A DNA stretch of 64,000 nt from Opitutus sp. GAS368 (GTDB lineage Bacteria > Verrucomicrobiota > Verrucomicrobiia > Opitutales > Opitutaceae): NCBI RefSeq assembly GCF_900104925.1, contig NZ_LT629735.1:1396291-1460290 (forward strand). Reading direction: 5' to 3'. The notes below the pieces were generated by a model. The model had not been told where the DNA came from, searched no databases, and was given only the letters and a program-made list of their open reading frames with translations. Positions 25,494-32,965 of this stretch are shown here, in pieces. The translations under genes were made by a program, and so were the position numbers. Every line of letters starts with the position of its first letter. Position 1 is the stretch's first letter.

Positions 25494-27287
25494 TCACAGC
25501 AGCGACGTGCCCTTCGGCACCCGGACGATGGTCGTGCCGGCGATCTTGTCGTGCCAGGATTGCTTCTCGTCATCGAAGGCGACCCAGATGAACCCGAGGC
25601 CGGCCACGGCCAGCGAGAGGAATCCGCCGAGGCCGCGCACGATGGCCACGCCCCAATCGATCGGGCGGTCGTCAAGGCGCACGACCTTCAGGCCGCAGAT
25701 GATGCCGCCGATCGTCGTGCCCTTGTTTGCCCACATGACGACGCCATAGAGCGCAAACCAGAACGGGAACACGCCGAAACCGTGCCACATGTGGCTCAGG
25801 AAGCCGCACAACATGCCGACCAAAACCGCATCAAGGGCACTGGCGGCAAGACGATGCCAAAAGCCCGCCCGCGGCAGGGTGGCCGCCGAGATGGGCGGCA
25901 CGGCCAGCGGGGCGAAGGCGGCCGGTGTGGCCGGCGGCGCGGGGCTGACCGGCGGGGGCACATCGCCAATGGGTGCCGCCGCCCCACCACCCACGACCAG
26001 CGGCAGGCTCGTGTTGCCCGGCGGCGCCGGCGGCACCACCGGGGCAACGGGCGGCTGAACCGCCGCCTTGGGCGACGGCGTGGAGAGCGTGAGGAGCACA
26101 CAGCCGAAACCGATAAACGAAACCAAGACCGAAAGCAGCAAGCCGACGAAGGGCACGAGATAGAAGAGAACAAAGAGCAGCGCTCCGATGATCGCCGCCA
26201 CCGCCGGGTGCAGCCGGTCGCCGGAAATCTTCAGGCCCACCAAGGTGTAGATCGCCGCCTTGCCGTATAGGACGGCCATGATGCACGCCAACGGCAGCAA
26301 AAAGAGGGCGACCGGGATACCGATCAGGGTGATGCAGAGCAGTATGAACAGGACGGGCAAGGCCAGCATGCCGAGCAGGGCCGCCAGAATGGTCAGGCCG
26401 GGCTGGTGCACCAGCTTGTCGCCGCAGCGGCGGATGCCTTTCGGGAAGAGCAGCGCCAGAAGGGCGTAGAACGCCACCGAGAAGCCCGTGACGATCCAAA
26501 GCCAGCCCAAATGGGCGCCGATGGCGAGGGGGCGCCCCATCCGGAGCCCGTGCGTCCACCAGCTCGACACGGAGTCGAGTTTGAACTCGGAACCGAAAGG
26601 TATCACCGTCACCTGGCCCGTCACCATGGCGCCGGGGTCACGGTGGATCTCGCCGCCGACGCCGACCAGATCGCCTTCGATCCTGGCCTTCGGACCGAGG
26701 GTAACATCACCCATTACCGTCACAACGTTACCATGCACGATGCCATTGATGGTGTTGTTACCCATCACCGCCACCGCATCGCTGTTCACTTCCCCATCCA
26801 CGGTCAGGCTGCCCATGACCGCCACCGCGTCGCCGGTGACGGTGACCCCGGCGGGCACATGGTTGTCATTCATCACGGCCACACTGTCGCCGGATGAATC
26901 GCGGGTGGATCGATGGTGGCGACGGGAAGCCTTTCCCTCTGACGGTGCGGCCTCCGGTGCCTGCTGGTCCATTTGTCCGGCATCATCCGACGCCTTTTCT
27001 GCGGACTTGGCATTATCCGGCCGGGCCTTCTCGGCCGTCGGGTCCGCACTTGTCTGGGCGGGAGGCGGCACAGCTTGGGCGGCCGGCGGCGGGGCAACCG
27101 GCACCATCTCCGGTGCGGGGATCGGCGCCGGTTCGATCTTGGCCGGAGCCGGGGCCGGCTGGGTGACCTCCGGTTTATGGTCGGCCGGCGGCGTGGACGG
27201 GGCCTGCGCACGCAGGATGGAGCCGAGGAAAAGGGAAAAAGTCAGCGACAGGACGCCAAGGGGTAATGGTCGGCGAGGGAATTTCAT
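25494..27287 (-). CDS. membrane protein with bactofilin-like repeats and RDD domain
   Basis: A 597-residue fusion. Signal peptide (1-27, ending ILRAQA), a long proline/alanine-rich region (about 28-130), then a right-handed beta-helix of polymer-forming (bactofilin-like) repeats (about 140-235: GDAVAVMGSLTVDGEV, SDAVAVMGNNTINGIVHG, NVVTVMGDVTLG, GDLVGVGGEI). Four to five hydrophobic segments follow (FYALLALLFPKG, LAALLGMLALPVLFILLCI, LLFVLFYLVPFVGLLLSVL). The last 150 residues are an RDD membrane domain (GFWHRLAASALDAVLVG, NKGTTIGGIICGLKVVRLD, SWHDKIAGTTIVRV). The ATG at 27287 is set by the signal peptide. Third gene of the sigma-factor operon, 10 bases after the 197-aa gene. Role unknown; envelope stress or membrane organisation is plausible. 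Confidence 0.82.
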   Translation of the reverse strand: MKFPRRPLPLGVLSLTFSLFLGSILRAQAPSTPPADHKPEVTQPAPAPAKIEPAPIPAPEMVPVAPPPAAQAVPPPAQTSADPTAEKARPDNAKSAEKASDDAGQMDQQAPEAAPSEGKASRRHHRSTRDSSGDSVAVMNDNHVPAGVTVTGDAVAVMGSLTVDGEVNSDAVAVMGNNTINGIVHGNVVTVMGDVTLGPKARIEGDLVGVGGEIHRDPGAMVTGQVTVIPFGSEFKLDSVSSWWTHGLRMGRPLAIGAHLGWLWIVTGFSVAFYALLALLFPKGIRRCGDKLVHQPGLTILAALLGMLALPVLFILLCITLIGIPVALFLLPLACIMAVLYGKAAIYTLVGLKISGDRLHPAVAAIIGALLFVLFYLVPFVGLLLSVLVSFIGFGCVLLTLSTPSPKAAVQPPVAPVVPPAPPGNTSLPLVVGGGAAAPIGDVPPPVSPAPPATPAAFAPLAVPPISAATLPRAGFWHRLAASALDAVLVGMLCGFLSHMWHGFGVFPFWFALYGVVMWANKGTTIGGIICGLKVVRLDDRPIDWGVAIVRGLGGFLSLAVAGLGFIWVAFDDEKQSWHDKIAGTTIVRVPKGTSLL

Positions 27288-27297
27288 GAAAATCAAA

Positions 27298-27891
27298 TCA
27301 GTCGTGATGGTAAAGAGTGCGGTAAGCAACGGCGCCCAGACCGAAGAAGGTCGCGTAAAGGGCGGCGACGATACCCAAGCCGCCGTAAAGCCAGAGAGAA
27401 GGGATGTTGCCGAAAGCCCTGCTGCCAAATTCCACGATCCAGCTTCCCGCACTGTAGAGGCTGACGAGGAAACCGAGACGGTGGCCCGCCCCAGCGGCAA
27501 TCGCGCCGGTGTCGACGCCCTGGCTCATCAGGTAGGAAGCGGTGATGACGGCCCCGCTGATACCCGTGCCGACCGCGAGGAAAGCGGCCTTCACGGCGGC
27601 GGGCCAGTAGGCCCAGGACTTGTGATACCACGCGACGGCCGCCTGGTGCTCGATGGCGGCCAGCACACGCGACTCGAGCGAGCGGGGCGCGCGGCGCGGC
27701 GGCAGGGCGCGCAATTCGCGGTGGATGAATTGCTCGAGTTGCTCCGGCGCGGCGGTCTGCCGGGCGAGGCGGGCCTCCACCGCCGCCTGCAGGCGCTGCT
27801 CAAAGCCGGGAGGCGCCTTGCGGGGCGGGAGCGCGCGCAATTCGCGATGGATGAACTTCTCGAGATCCTCCGGTGTCATTTTTTTGTTCAT
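27298..27891 (-). CDS. membrane protein with tandem N-terminal repeat, possible anti-sigma factor
   Basis: Protein of 197 residues beginning MNKKMTPEDLEKF. Two copies of a cytoplasmic motif lie in tandem: FIHRELRALPPRKAPPGFEQ and FIHRELRALPPRRAPRSLES, each followed by a VEARLA- or IEHQAA-like helix, about 37 residues apart. Three hydrophobic segments follow (YWPAAVKAAFLAVGTGISG, LGFLVSLYSAGSWIV, LWLYGGLGIVAALYATFFGLG). It starts 8 bases after the ECF sigma factor stop, the usual position of an anti-sigma factor, and has the cytoplasmic-domain-plus-membrane layout. No zinc-finger HxxxCxxC is present, so it is not a classic ZAS protein. An anti-sigma role is inferred from position only. The ATG at 27891 is set by operon spacing. 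Confidence 0.7.
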   Translation of the reverse strand: MNKKMTPEDLEKFIHRELRALPPRKAPPGFEQRLQAAVEARLARQTAAPEQLEQFIHRELRALPPRRAPRSLESRVLAAIEHQAAVAWYHKSWAYWPAAVKAAFLAVGTGISGAVITASYLMSQGVDTGAIAAGAGHRLGFLVSLYSAGSWIVEFGSRAFGNIPSLWLYGGLGIVAALYATFFGLGAVAYRTLYHHD

Positions 27892-27899
27892 GGGCACCT

Positions 27900-28544
27900 T
27901 CAGGTGGCGAATTTCTCGTGGCTGGAGCCGCTGCGCCCCAGGATTTTCGCCAGGGCCTCGCGGCCGCGGAGGATGTCGGTCTTCACTTTGCTGAGGGACA
28001 CGCGGGTCTTCTTCGCGATGTCCTCGTAGGGCATGTCCTCGAAATGATACAGGACCAGCGGCACGCGCTGGTGTTCGGGGAGTTTTTCCAGGGCGCGCTC
28101 GACCCATTCGCGGCGCTCGGAGGAATCGACGCCGGCAAAAAACGTGTCGGGCGCGGCGAACTCGACCTCCTTCTCGCCCCCCTCGTCGTCCTTGTGGACG
28201 AGGTCGGAGAAGAAGCTCCAGCGCTTCTTGTAGCGCTGGATGTGGTTGATCGAGAGGTTGGTGGCCACCGTCTTGAGCCAGCCGCCGGCCGAGGGGCTGG
28301 CCCGGAGGTTTTCGAAATGTTCGTGCGCCTTGATGAAGACTTCCTGGGCAATGTCCTCCGCCTGCGTCTCATTGCCGATGAGCCGCACCGCGGTGGAATA
28401 GACCATGTCTTGGTAATTGCGCATGAACGTCGTGAAGTCGGGCGGAGCCGTTACGCCTTCGGTAGTGGTTGTGTGCACTGTAGGATCTTCATTCACGCTA
28501 AGAACACGGCGCCGCGCGGCAGAGTTGCAGAAACCTCCTGCCAC
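27900..28544 (-). CDS. ECF RNA polymerase sigma factor
   Basis: Sigma-70 family, ECF group (up to 214 residues). Region 2 is visible as FMRNYQDMVYSTAVRLIGNE, ETQAEDIAQEVFIKAHEHFE and WLKTVATNLSINHIQRYKKR; region 4 as LEKLPEHQRVPLVLYHFEDM, PYEDIAKKTRVSLSKVKTDI and LRGREALAKIL. The 5' end is uncertain: GTG at 28544 gives 214 residues, while GTG at 28496 (VNEDPTVHTTT) is equally possible; residues before about 35 are not conserved-looking. It heads an operon with the possible anti-sigma membrane protein and the bactofilin-like/RDD protein. Divergent from putA, with roughly 180 bases between. Confidence 0.93.
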   Translation of the reverse strand: MAGGFCNSAARRRVLSVNEDPTVHTTTTEGVTAPPDFTTFMRNYQDMVYSTAVRLIGNETQAEDIAQEVFIKAHEHFENLRASPSAGGWLKTVATNLSINHIQRYKKRWSFFSDLVHKDDEGGEKEVEFAAPDTFFAGVDSSERREWVERALEKLPEHQRVPLVLYHFEDMPYEDIAKKTRVSLSKVKTDILRGREALAKILGRSGSSHEKFAT

Positions 28545-28723
28545 GCAAATTACGTTACGCCAAGCCCATAAGCAGGCAGAACACCCGGGGTGGAGGGGAA
28601 GTCGTGCCCCTCGCTGACGGCCGCCCTAACGACCCCGATAAGCCCCGTTTTTGGTCCTTTTGGCCGACCGGGCCGCCCTTGCCTATTTATGACACCGGGC
28701 GAAACTGCGCCGCTACCTTTCCC

Positions 28724-31700
28724 ATGTCCGTTTTCCTGACTCCCGATCCGAAAATTGAATCCGCCGTGCGCGCCAAGGGCGAACAGCTCTTCGCCCTCAT
28801 GGACCAGCAGCCGCCCCCTGCGCTGTTTTCCAAGAAGGGTGCCTACGCCCGTCTGATGGAGTGGTCGATGAAGGACCCGGTCTTCAAGACCCAGCTCTTT
28901 CGCTTCGTCGACGTCCTCCCTTCCCTCAATTCGTCCGGCGAGATCGTCCGCCACCTGCAGGAATATCTCGGCGACAAAGCCGTCGAGCTCAACCCCGCCC
29001 TCAAGGCCGGCCTCGCCGCCTCGTCCTTCGCCCCCGCGCTTGTTGCCACCCCGGTCAAGGCCCAGATCGTGGACATGGCCGGCCAGTTCGTCGCCGGCCA
29101 GACCGGCGAGGACCTGCTCAAGCAGATCAAGAAGAACGCCAGGCTCGGCCTCGCCACCACCATCGACCTGCTCGGCGAGACCGTCCTTAACGACGCCGAG
29201 GCCGACGTGTTCCTCCAGCGCAACCTCGAGATCCTCGATTCCGTCTCGAAGTTCTACACGAAGGAGCCGGAGCCGTGCTTCAGCGATCTCGGCCCCAAGG
29301 GCCCCCTGCCCCGCCTCAATCTTTCGGTCAAGATCTCCGCGCTCACGCCCGACGTCCATCCGGCCGACCCGGAGAACTCCATCGCCGCACTCAAGGAGCG
29401 CTTCCGCCCGATCCTCCGCCGCGCGGCCGAAGTCGGTGCGCTGATCAACTTCGACATGGAGAGCTACAAGCTGAAGGACCTCACGCTCTCGCTCTTCAAA
29501 TCCATCTTCGAAGAACCCGAGTTCGCCCAGAAACCCGCCATCGGCATCGCCATCCAGGCCTACCTGCGCGACTGCGAGGCCGACCTGCGCGACCTCGTCG
29601 CCTGGGCGCGGAAGAACAACCGTCCGCTCAGCGTCCGCCTCGTCAAGGGCGCCTACTGGGACTACGAGACCATCATCGCCCAGCAGCGTGACTGGCCCAT
29701 CCCCGTCTGGCAGAAGAAACCCGAATCCGACGCCAACTACGAGAAGCTCTCGCTCTTCCTCCTCGAGAACATCGACATCGTCACGCCGAATTTCGCCTCG
29801 CACAACGTCCGCTCGGTCGCCCATGTCATCGCCCAGGCCGAGCGTCTCGGCCTCGACGCGCGCGCCTACGAGTTCCAGGCGCTCTATGGCATGGCCGACG
29901 AGTTGAAGGCCTCGCTCATCCAGATGGGCCACCGCGTCCGCGAGTATTGTCCCGTCGGGGAACTGCTCCCCGGCATGGCCTACCTCGTCCGCCGCCTGCT
30001 TGAGAACACCTCGAACGAAGGCTTCCTCCGCATCAAGAACATGGGCGAGGCCACCAAGGACCAGCTCCTCGGCAATCCGGTCAGCGCCATCGCCGCCGCG
30101 CCCGAGCCGCTGGCGCGCAAAATTCCTGCTGGAGGCGCGGCGACCTCGCCGCGCGTCGGCGGCGGGGTCGCCGCCGCTCCAGTTTTCAAGAACGCCGCCA
30201 ACACCGACTACACGATCGCCGCCAACCGCGACCAGCAGCGCGCCGCGCTCATCGCCTACGCCGCGAAGCTCGGCAAAAAGTGGCCGCTCATCATCAACGG
30301 CAAAAAGATCTCCGATCGCGAATACATCCCTTCGGTCAATCCCGCCAAGCCTTCGCAGGTCATCGGCTCGTGGGCCCGCGCCACGGTCGCGGACGCCGAG
30401 GCCGCCGTCGCGGCCGCGCTGACCGCCTTTCCGAAATGGCGCGCCACGCCGGCCGACGACCGCGCCAAAATGCTCGAGCGCGCCGCCGACCTCATGGAGT
30501 CGCGCCGCCTGGAGCTGAACGCGCTCCTCATCCTCGAGGCGGGCAAGCCCTGGATCGAAGCCGACGGCGACGTCTCCGAGGCGATCGACTTCTGCCGCTT
30601 CTACGCCGTCGAGATGCGCAAGCTCGCGAAGCCGGTCGTCACGCAGGCCGTCCCGGGCGAGCGCTGCGTGCAGACCTGGACGCCCCGCGGCGTCGGCGTC
30701 GCCATCGCGCCGTGGAATTTCCCGCTGGCCATCCTCACCGGCCTCGTGGTCGCCCCGCTCGTCGCCGGCAACTGCGTCATCATGAAGCCCGCCGAGCAGA
30801 CCTCGGTCATCGGCGCCGTGCTCATGGACCTCCTGGTCGAGGCCGGCGTGCCGGCCGGCGTGCTCCAGTTCCTCCCCGGCTTCGGCGAGGACGTCGGCGC
30901 GCACCTCGTCGGCCACAAGCAGGTCGACTTCATCGCCTTCACGGGTTCGCGCGCCGTCGGCACCAGGATTTGGGAAACCGCAGGCAAGACGCAGCCCGGC
31001 CAGCAAAACCTCAAGAAGGTCGTCTGCGAGATGGGCGGTAAGAACGCCCTGGTCATCGACAACGACGCGGACCTCGACGAGGCCATCCCGGCCGCGCTCT
31101 ACAGCGCCTTCGGTTTCAGCGGCCAGAAGTGCTCCGCGCTCTCGCGGCTCATCGTTCTCGACGAGGTCTACGATCATTTCCTCGAGCGCTTCATTTCCGC
31201 CTGTGATTCGTTCCCCATCGGCGATCCGGCGCTGCCCGGCACGATGGTCGGCCCGGTGATCGACGCCGACGCCCAGCAGAAGATTCTCGGCCTCATCGAT
31301 CAGGGCAAGAAGGAGGCGAAGCTCGCGTTCCAGGGCAAGGCGCCCGCTGAGGGCTACTTCGTCCCGCCGACCGTCTTTGTGAACGTGAAGCCCGAGCACC
31401 GCATCGCCCGCGAGGAGATCTTCGGGCCGGTCGTCGCCATCCTGAAGGCGAAGAACCTCGACGAGGCTTTCGCGCTCGTGAACGGCACCGACTACGCGCT
31501 GACGGGCGGCCTCTTCTCCCGCAGCCCGAAGGCGCTGGAGCGCGCGCAGAACGAGATGCTCGTGGGCAACCTCTACCTCAATCGCGGCTGCACCGGCGCC
31601 ATCGTCGAGCGGCACCCGTTCGGCGGCTTCAAGATGTCCGGCGGCGGCACCAAGGCCGGCGGCAAGGGCTACCTCGAAAACTTCCTGTTTCCGCGGTCGG

Positions 31701-31753
31701 TCGCCGAGAACGTCATGCGCCGCGGCTTCACGCCGCCCGAGGAAGAAGCCTGA
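28724..31753 (+). CDS. putA: bifunctional proline dehydrogenase / L-glutamate gamma-semialdehyde dehydrogenase
   Basis: Oxidises proline to glutamate in two steps (FAD-dependent PRODH, NAD-dependent P5CDH) with channelled intermediate. Residues about 60-460 form the PRODH barrel (RLNLSVKISALTPDV, LSVRLVKGAYWDYET, EYCPVGELLPGMAYLVRRLL). Residues about 520-1000 form the aldehyde dehydrogenase with Glu769 (CEMGGKNALV) and catalytic Cys803 (FSGQKCSALSR), 34 residues apart as in the ALDH family. At 1009 residues without a DNA-binding N terminus it is a short type PutA. Start at the ATG 28724 (MSVFLTPDPK); the in-frame GTG at 28604 adds a sequence without domain content. The linker (about 469-487) is encoded by a palindromic REP-like element. 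Confidence 0.97.
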   Translation: MSVFLTPDPKIESAVRAKGEQLFALMDQQPPPALFSKKGAYARLMEWSMKDPVFKTQLFRFVDVLPSLNSSGEIVRHLQEYLGDKAVELNPALKAGLAASSFAPALVATPVKAQIVDMAGQFVAGQTGEDLLKQIKKNARLGLATTIDLLGETVLNDAEADVFLQRNLEILDSVSKFYTKEPEPCFSDLGPKGPLPRLNLSVKISALTPDVHPADPENSIAALKERFRPILRRAAEVGALINFDMESYKLKDLTLSLFKSIFEEPEFAQKPAIGIAIQAYLRDCEADLRDLVAWARKNNRPLSVRLVKGAYWDYETIIAQQRDWPIPVWQKKPESDANYEKLSLFLLENIDIVTPNFASHNVRSVAHVIAQAERLGLDARAYEFQALYGMADELKASLIQMGHRVREYCPVGELLPGMAYLVRRLLENTSNEGFLRIKNMGEATKDQLLGNPVSAIAAAPEPLARKIPAGGAATSPRVGGGVAAAPVFKNAANTDYTIAANRDQQRAALIAYAAKLGKKWPLIINGKKISDREYIPSVNPAKPSQVIGSWARATVADAEAAVAAALTAFPKWRATPADDRAKMLERAADLMESRRLELNALLILEAGKPWIEADGDVSEAIDFCRFYAVEMRKLAKPVVTQAVPGERCVQTWTPRGVGVAIAPWNFPLAILTGLVVAPLVAGNCVIMKPAEQTSVIGAVLMDLLVEAGVPAGVLQFLPGFGEDVGAHLVGHKQVDFIAFTGSRAVGTRIWETAGKTQPGQQNLKKVVCEMGGKNALVIDNDADLDEAIPAALYSAFGFSGQKCSALSRLIVLDEVYDHFLERFISACDSFPIGDPALPGTMVGPVIDADAQQKILGLIDQGKKEAKLAFQGKAPAEGYFVPPTVFVNVKPEHRIAREEIFGPVVAILKAKNLDEAFALVNGTDYALTGGLFSRSPKALERAQNEMLVGNLYLNRGCTGAIVERHPFGGFKMSGGGTKAGGKGYLENFLFPRSVAENVMRRGFTPPEEEA
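30129..30182. repeat. REP-like double hairpin inside putA linker
   Basis: Outer tags CTGGAG (30129-30134) and CTCCAG (30177-30182) enclose two hairpins: GCGCGGCGA/TCGCCGCGC (left) and GGCGGCG/CGCCGCC (right). The element is in frame and encodes the Gly/Ala-rich linker between the two PutA enzyme domains. Confidence 0.65.
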
Positions 31754-31771
31754 TCGGCCCGCGCGTCCGGC

Positions 31772-32278
31772 TTATTTTTTCAACTTCCGCCAGACCACCT
31801 CGCTGGTGGCCCCGGCCCCGGTGGTCGGCCGCGGCACCGTGTAGGTCAGCACCTCGCCCTGCAGTCTGAACAGGCGCTCCTGCACCGTGCCCTCCCAGTT
31901 GGGGTAGGACGCGTGGTCGATCCGGAAAACGACCAGCCCCTCGTCGGGGCGGACTTCGTAACGCCCGAAGTGGGTGTTGAGCCCCTGCACCGCCGCGCGG
32001 TTTTCCTCGGCGGTGCCGTTGTTCTTGTCGTTGCCGGCAAAGCGCGGCCGACCAATCTTCATCATCTGGAGCGCGTAGTGGCCGTCGGCATCGAACACCA
32101 GCCGGCCGACCGGATCATCGCCGTAGAGTTTCACCCGTTTGCCATCCGGCAGGATGTTGTCGACCGCGACCAGCTGCCAGGTGCCGGTCAAGTCGGCGGC
32201 GGCTTGTGCGGACAGCCGGATGGCGCCCAGGAAGACGGTTAACAGGCAGAGGGCGCCGGACGGAAAAGAAGAAGTCAT
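31772..32278 (-). CDS. secreted lipocalin-like domain protein
   Basis: Product of 168 residues with a signal peptide (1-27, LCLLTVFLGAIRLSAQA) and a lipocalin-like fold seen in the opening strand ADLTGTWQLVAVDNILPDG, then GRLVFDADGHYALQMM, GRYEVRPDEGLVVFRIDHA and QERLFRLQGEVLTY. Proteins of this type (PF13924-like) are small calyx proteins of mostly unknown ligand, often next to TetR regulators. It is divergently transcribed from the TetR gene at 32378, and two 18-bp palindromes (32288-32305 and 32323-32340) occupy the short intergenic region, the first starting ten bases upstream of this ATG. It is therefore almost certainly under that regulator's control. Confidence 0.85.
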   Translation of the reverse strand: MTSSFPSGALCLLTVFLGAIRLSAQAAADLTGTWQLVAVDNILPDGKRVKLYGDDPVGRLVFDADGHYALQMMKIGRPRFAGNDKNNGTAEENRAAVQGLNTHFGRYEVRPDEGLVVFRIDHASYPNWEGTVQERLFRLQGEVLTYTVPRPTTGAGATSEVVWRKLKK

Positions 32279-32287
32279 GGGCGACTG

Positions 32288-32305
32288 TTAGACAGTTCTG
32301 TCTAA
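32288..32305. promoter_or_regulatory. TetR-type operator O1
   Basis: TTAGACAG-TT-CTGTCTAA: perfect 8-bp arms with a 2-bp spacer. Located 10 bases upstream of the lipocalin ATG and 73 upstream of the tetR ATG. The second copy lies 35 bp away, centre to centre. Confidence 0.85.
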
Positions 32306-32322
32306 TTGCAGTCAAGCCCATT

Positions 32323-32340
32323 TTAGACAAACCTGTCTAA
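32323..32340. promoter_or_regulatory. TetR-type operator O2
   Basis: TTAGACAAACCTGTCTAA: same half-sites as O1 with 7 perfect base pairs. Located 38 bases upstream of the tetR ATG at 32378, implying autoregulation. Confidence 0.85.
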
Positions 32341-32377
32341 TCTTGAACCCGGTGCCGGAGCCGGCTTGGCTGCCGGC

Positions 32378-32965
32378 ATGCCCGCGACCACCGACTCCCC
32401 CGCCCCCAGCACGCCCAAACGCGACCACCTGCTCGCCACCGCCTTCCGGCTGTTCTACCGCGACGGTTACCACGCGGTCGGCATCGACACGATCCTCGCC
32501 GAGGCGAAGCTGGCGAAGATGACGCTCTACCACCATTTCGCCTCGAAGGAGGAGCTGATCGTCGCGGTGCTGGAGCGCCGCTCCGCGGAGGTGCGCGCCC
32601 GGCAGGCGGCCTTGCTGGAGGCCGCCGGCCCCTCGCCGCGCAAGCGGCTGCTCGCCTTGCTCGACCAGCAGGAGAAGCGCTTTGCCAGCGCGGATTTCAA
32701 CGGCTGCCCCTTCATCCGCGCCGTCGCGGAATACCCGGCGCTCGACTCGCCCGTCCATCAGGCCGTGGTCCGTCACAAGCAGCGCGGCATCGACTTGCTG
32801 GCCGGACTGCTGGCCGAGCTCGAGGTGGTTCAACCGGAAACCGTCGCCCGGCAAATCTCGCTGCTCCTCGAGGGCGCCATCGTGACCGCCCACACCTTTG
32901 GCGATCGACAGGCGGCCGGGCAGGCTCGCGCGGCCGCCCTGGCCTTGGTCAAGGCGGCGGCCTAG
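32378..32965 (+). CDS. TetR/AcrR family transcriptional regulator
   Basis: Regulator of 195 residues. N-terminal helix-turn-helix: RDHLLATAFRLFYRDGYHAV, GIDTILAEAKLAKMTLYHHF and ASKEELIVAVLERR. The C-terminal ligand/dimer domain includes RFASADFNGCPFIRAVAEYP, a signature of the TetR_C subfamily often linked to small electrophile or solvent sensing. Start: ATG at 32378 (MPATTDSPAPS); an in-frame TTG at 32366 is less likely. Two TTAGACA/TGTCTAA palindromes in the 99-base gap to the divergent lipocalin gene are its probable operators. The stop overlaps the end of the convergent symporter gene by four bases. Confidence 0.93.
   Translation: MPATTDSPAPSTPKRDHLLATAFRLFYRDGYHAVGIDTILAEAKLAKMTLYHHFASKEELIVAVLERRSAEVRARQAALLEAAGPSPRKRLLALLDQQEKRFASADFNGCPFIRAVAEYPALDSPVHQAVVRHKQRGIDLLAGLLAELEVVQPETVARQISLLLEGAIVTAHTFGDRQAAGQARAAALALVKAAA

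Noticed and set aside
28550-31615. Long open frame antisense to putA (about 1000 codons)
   Set aside because: It mirrors the PutA coding strand in a GC-rich genome, has no domain or signal peptide, and PutA's motifs are complete.
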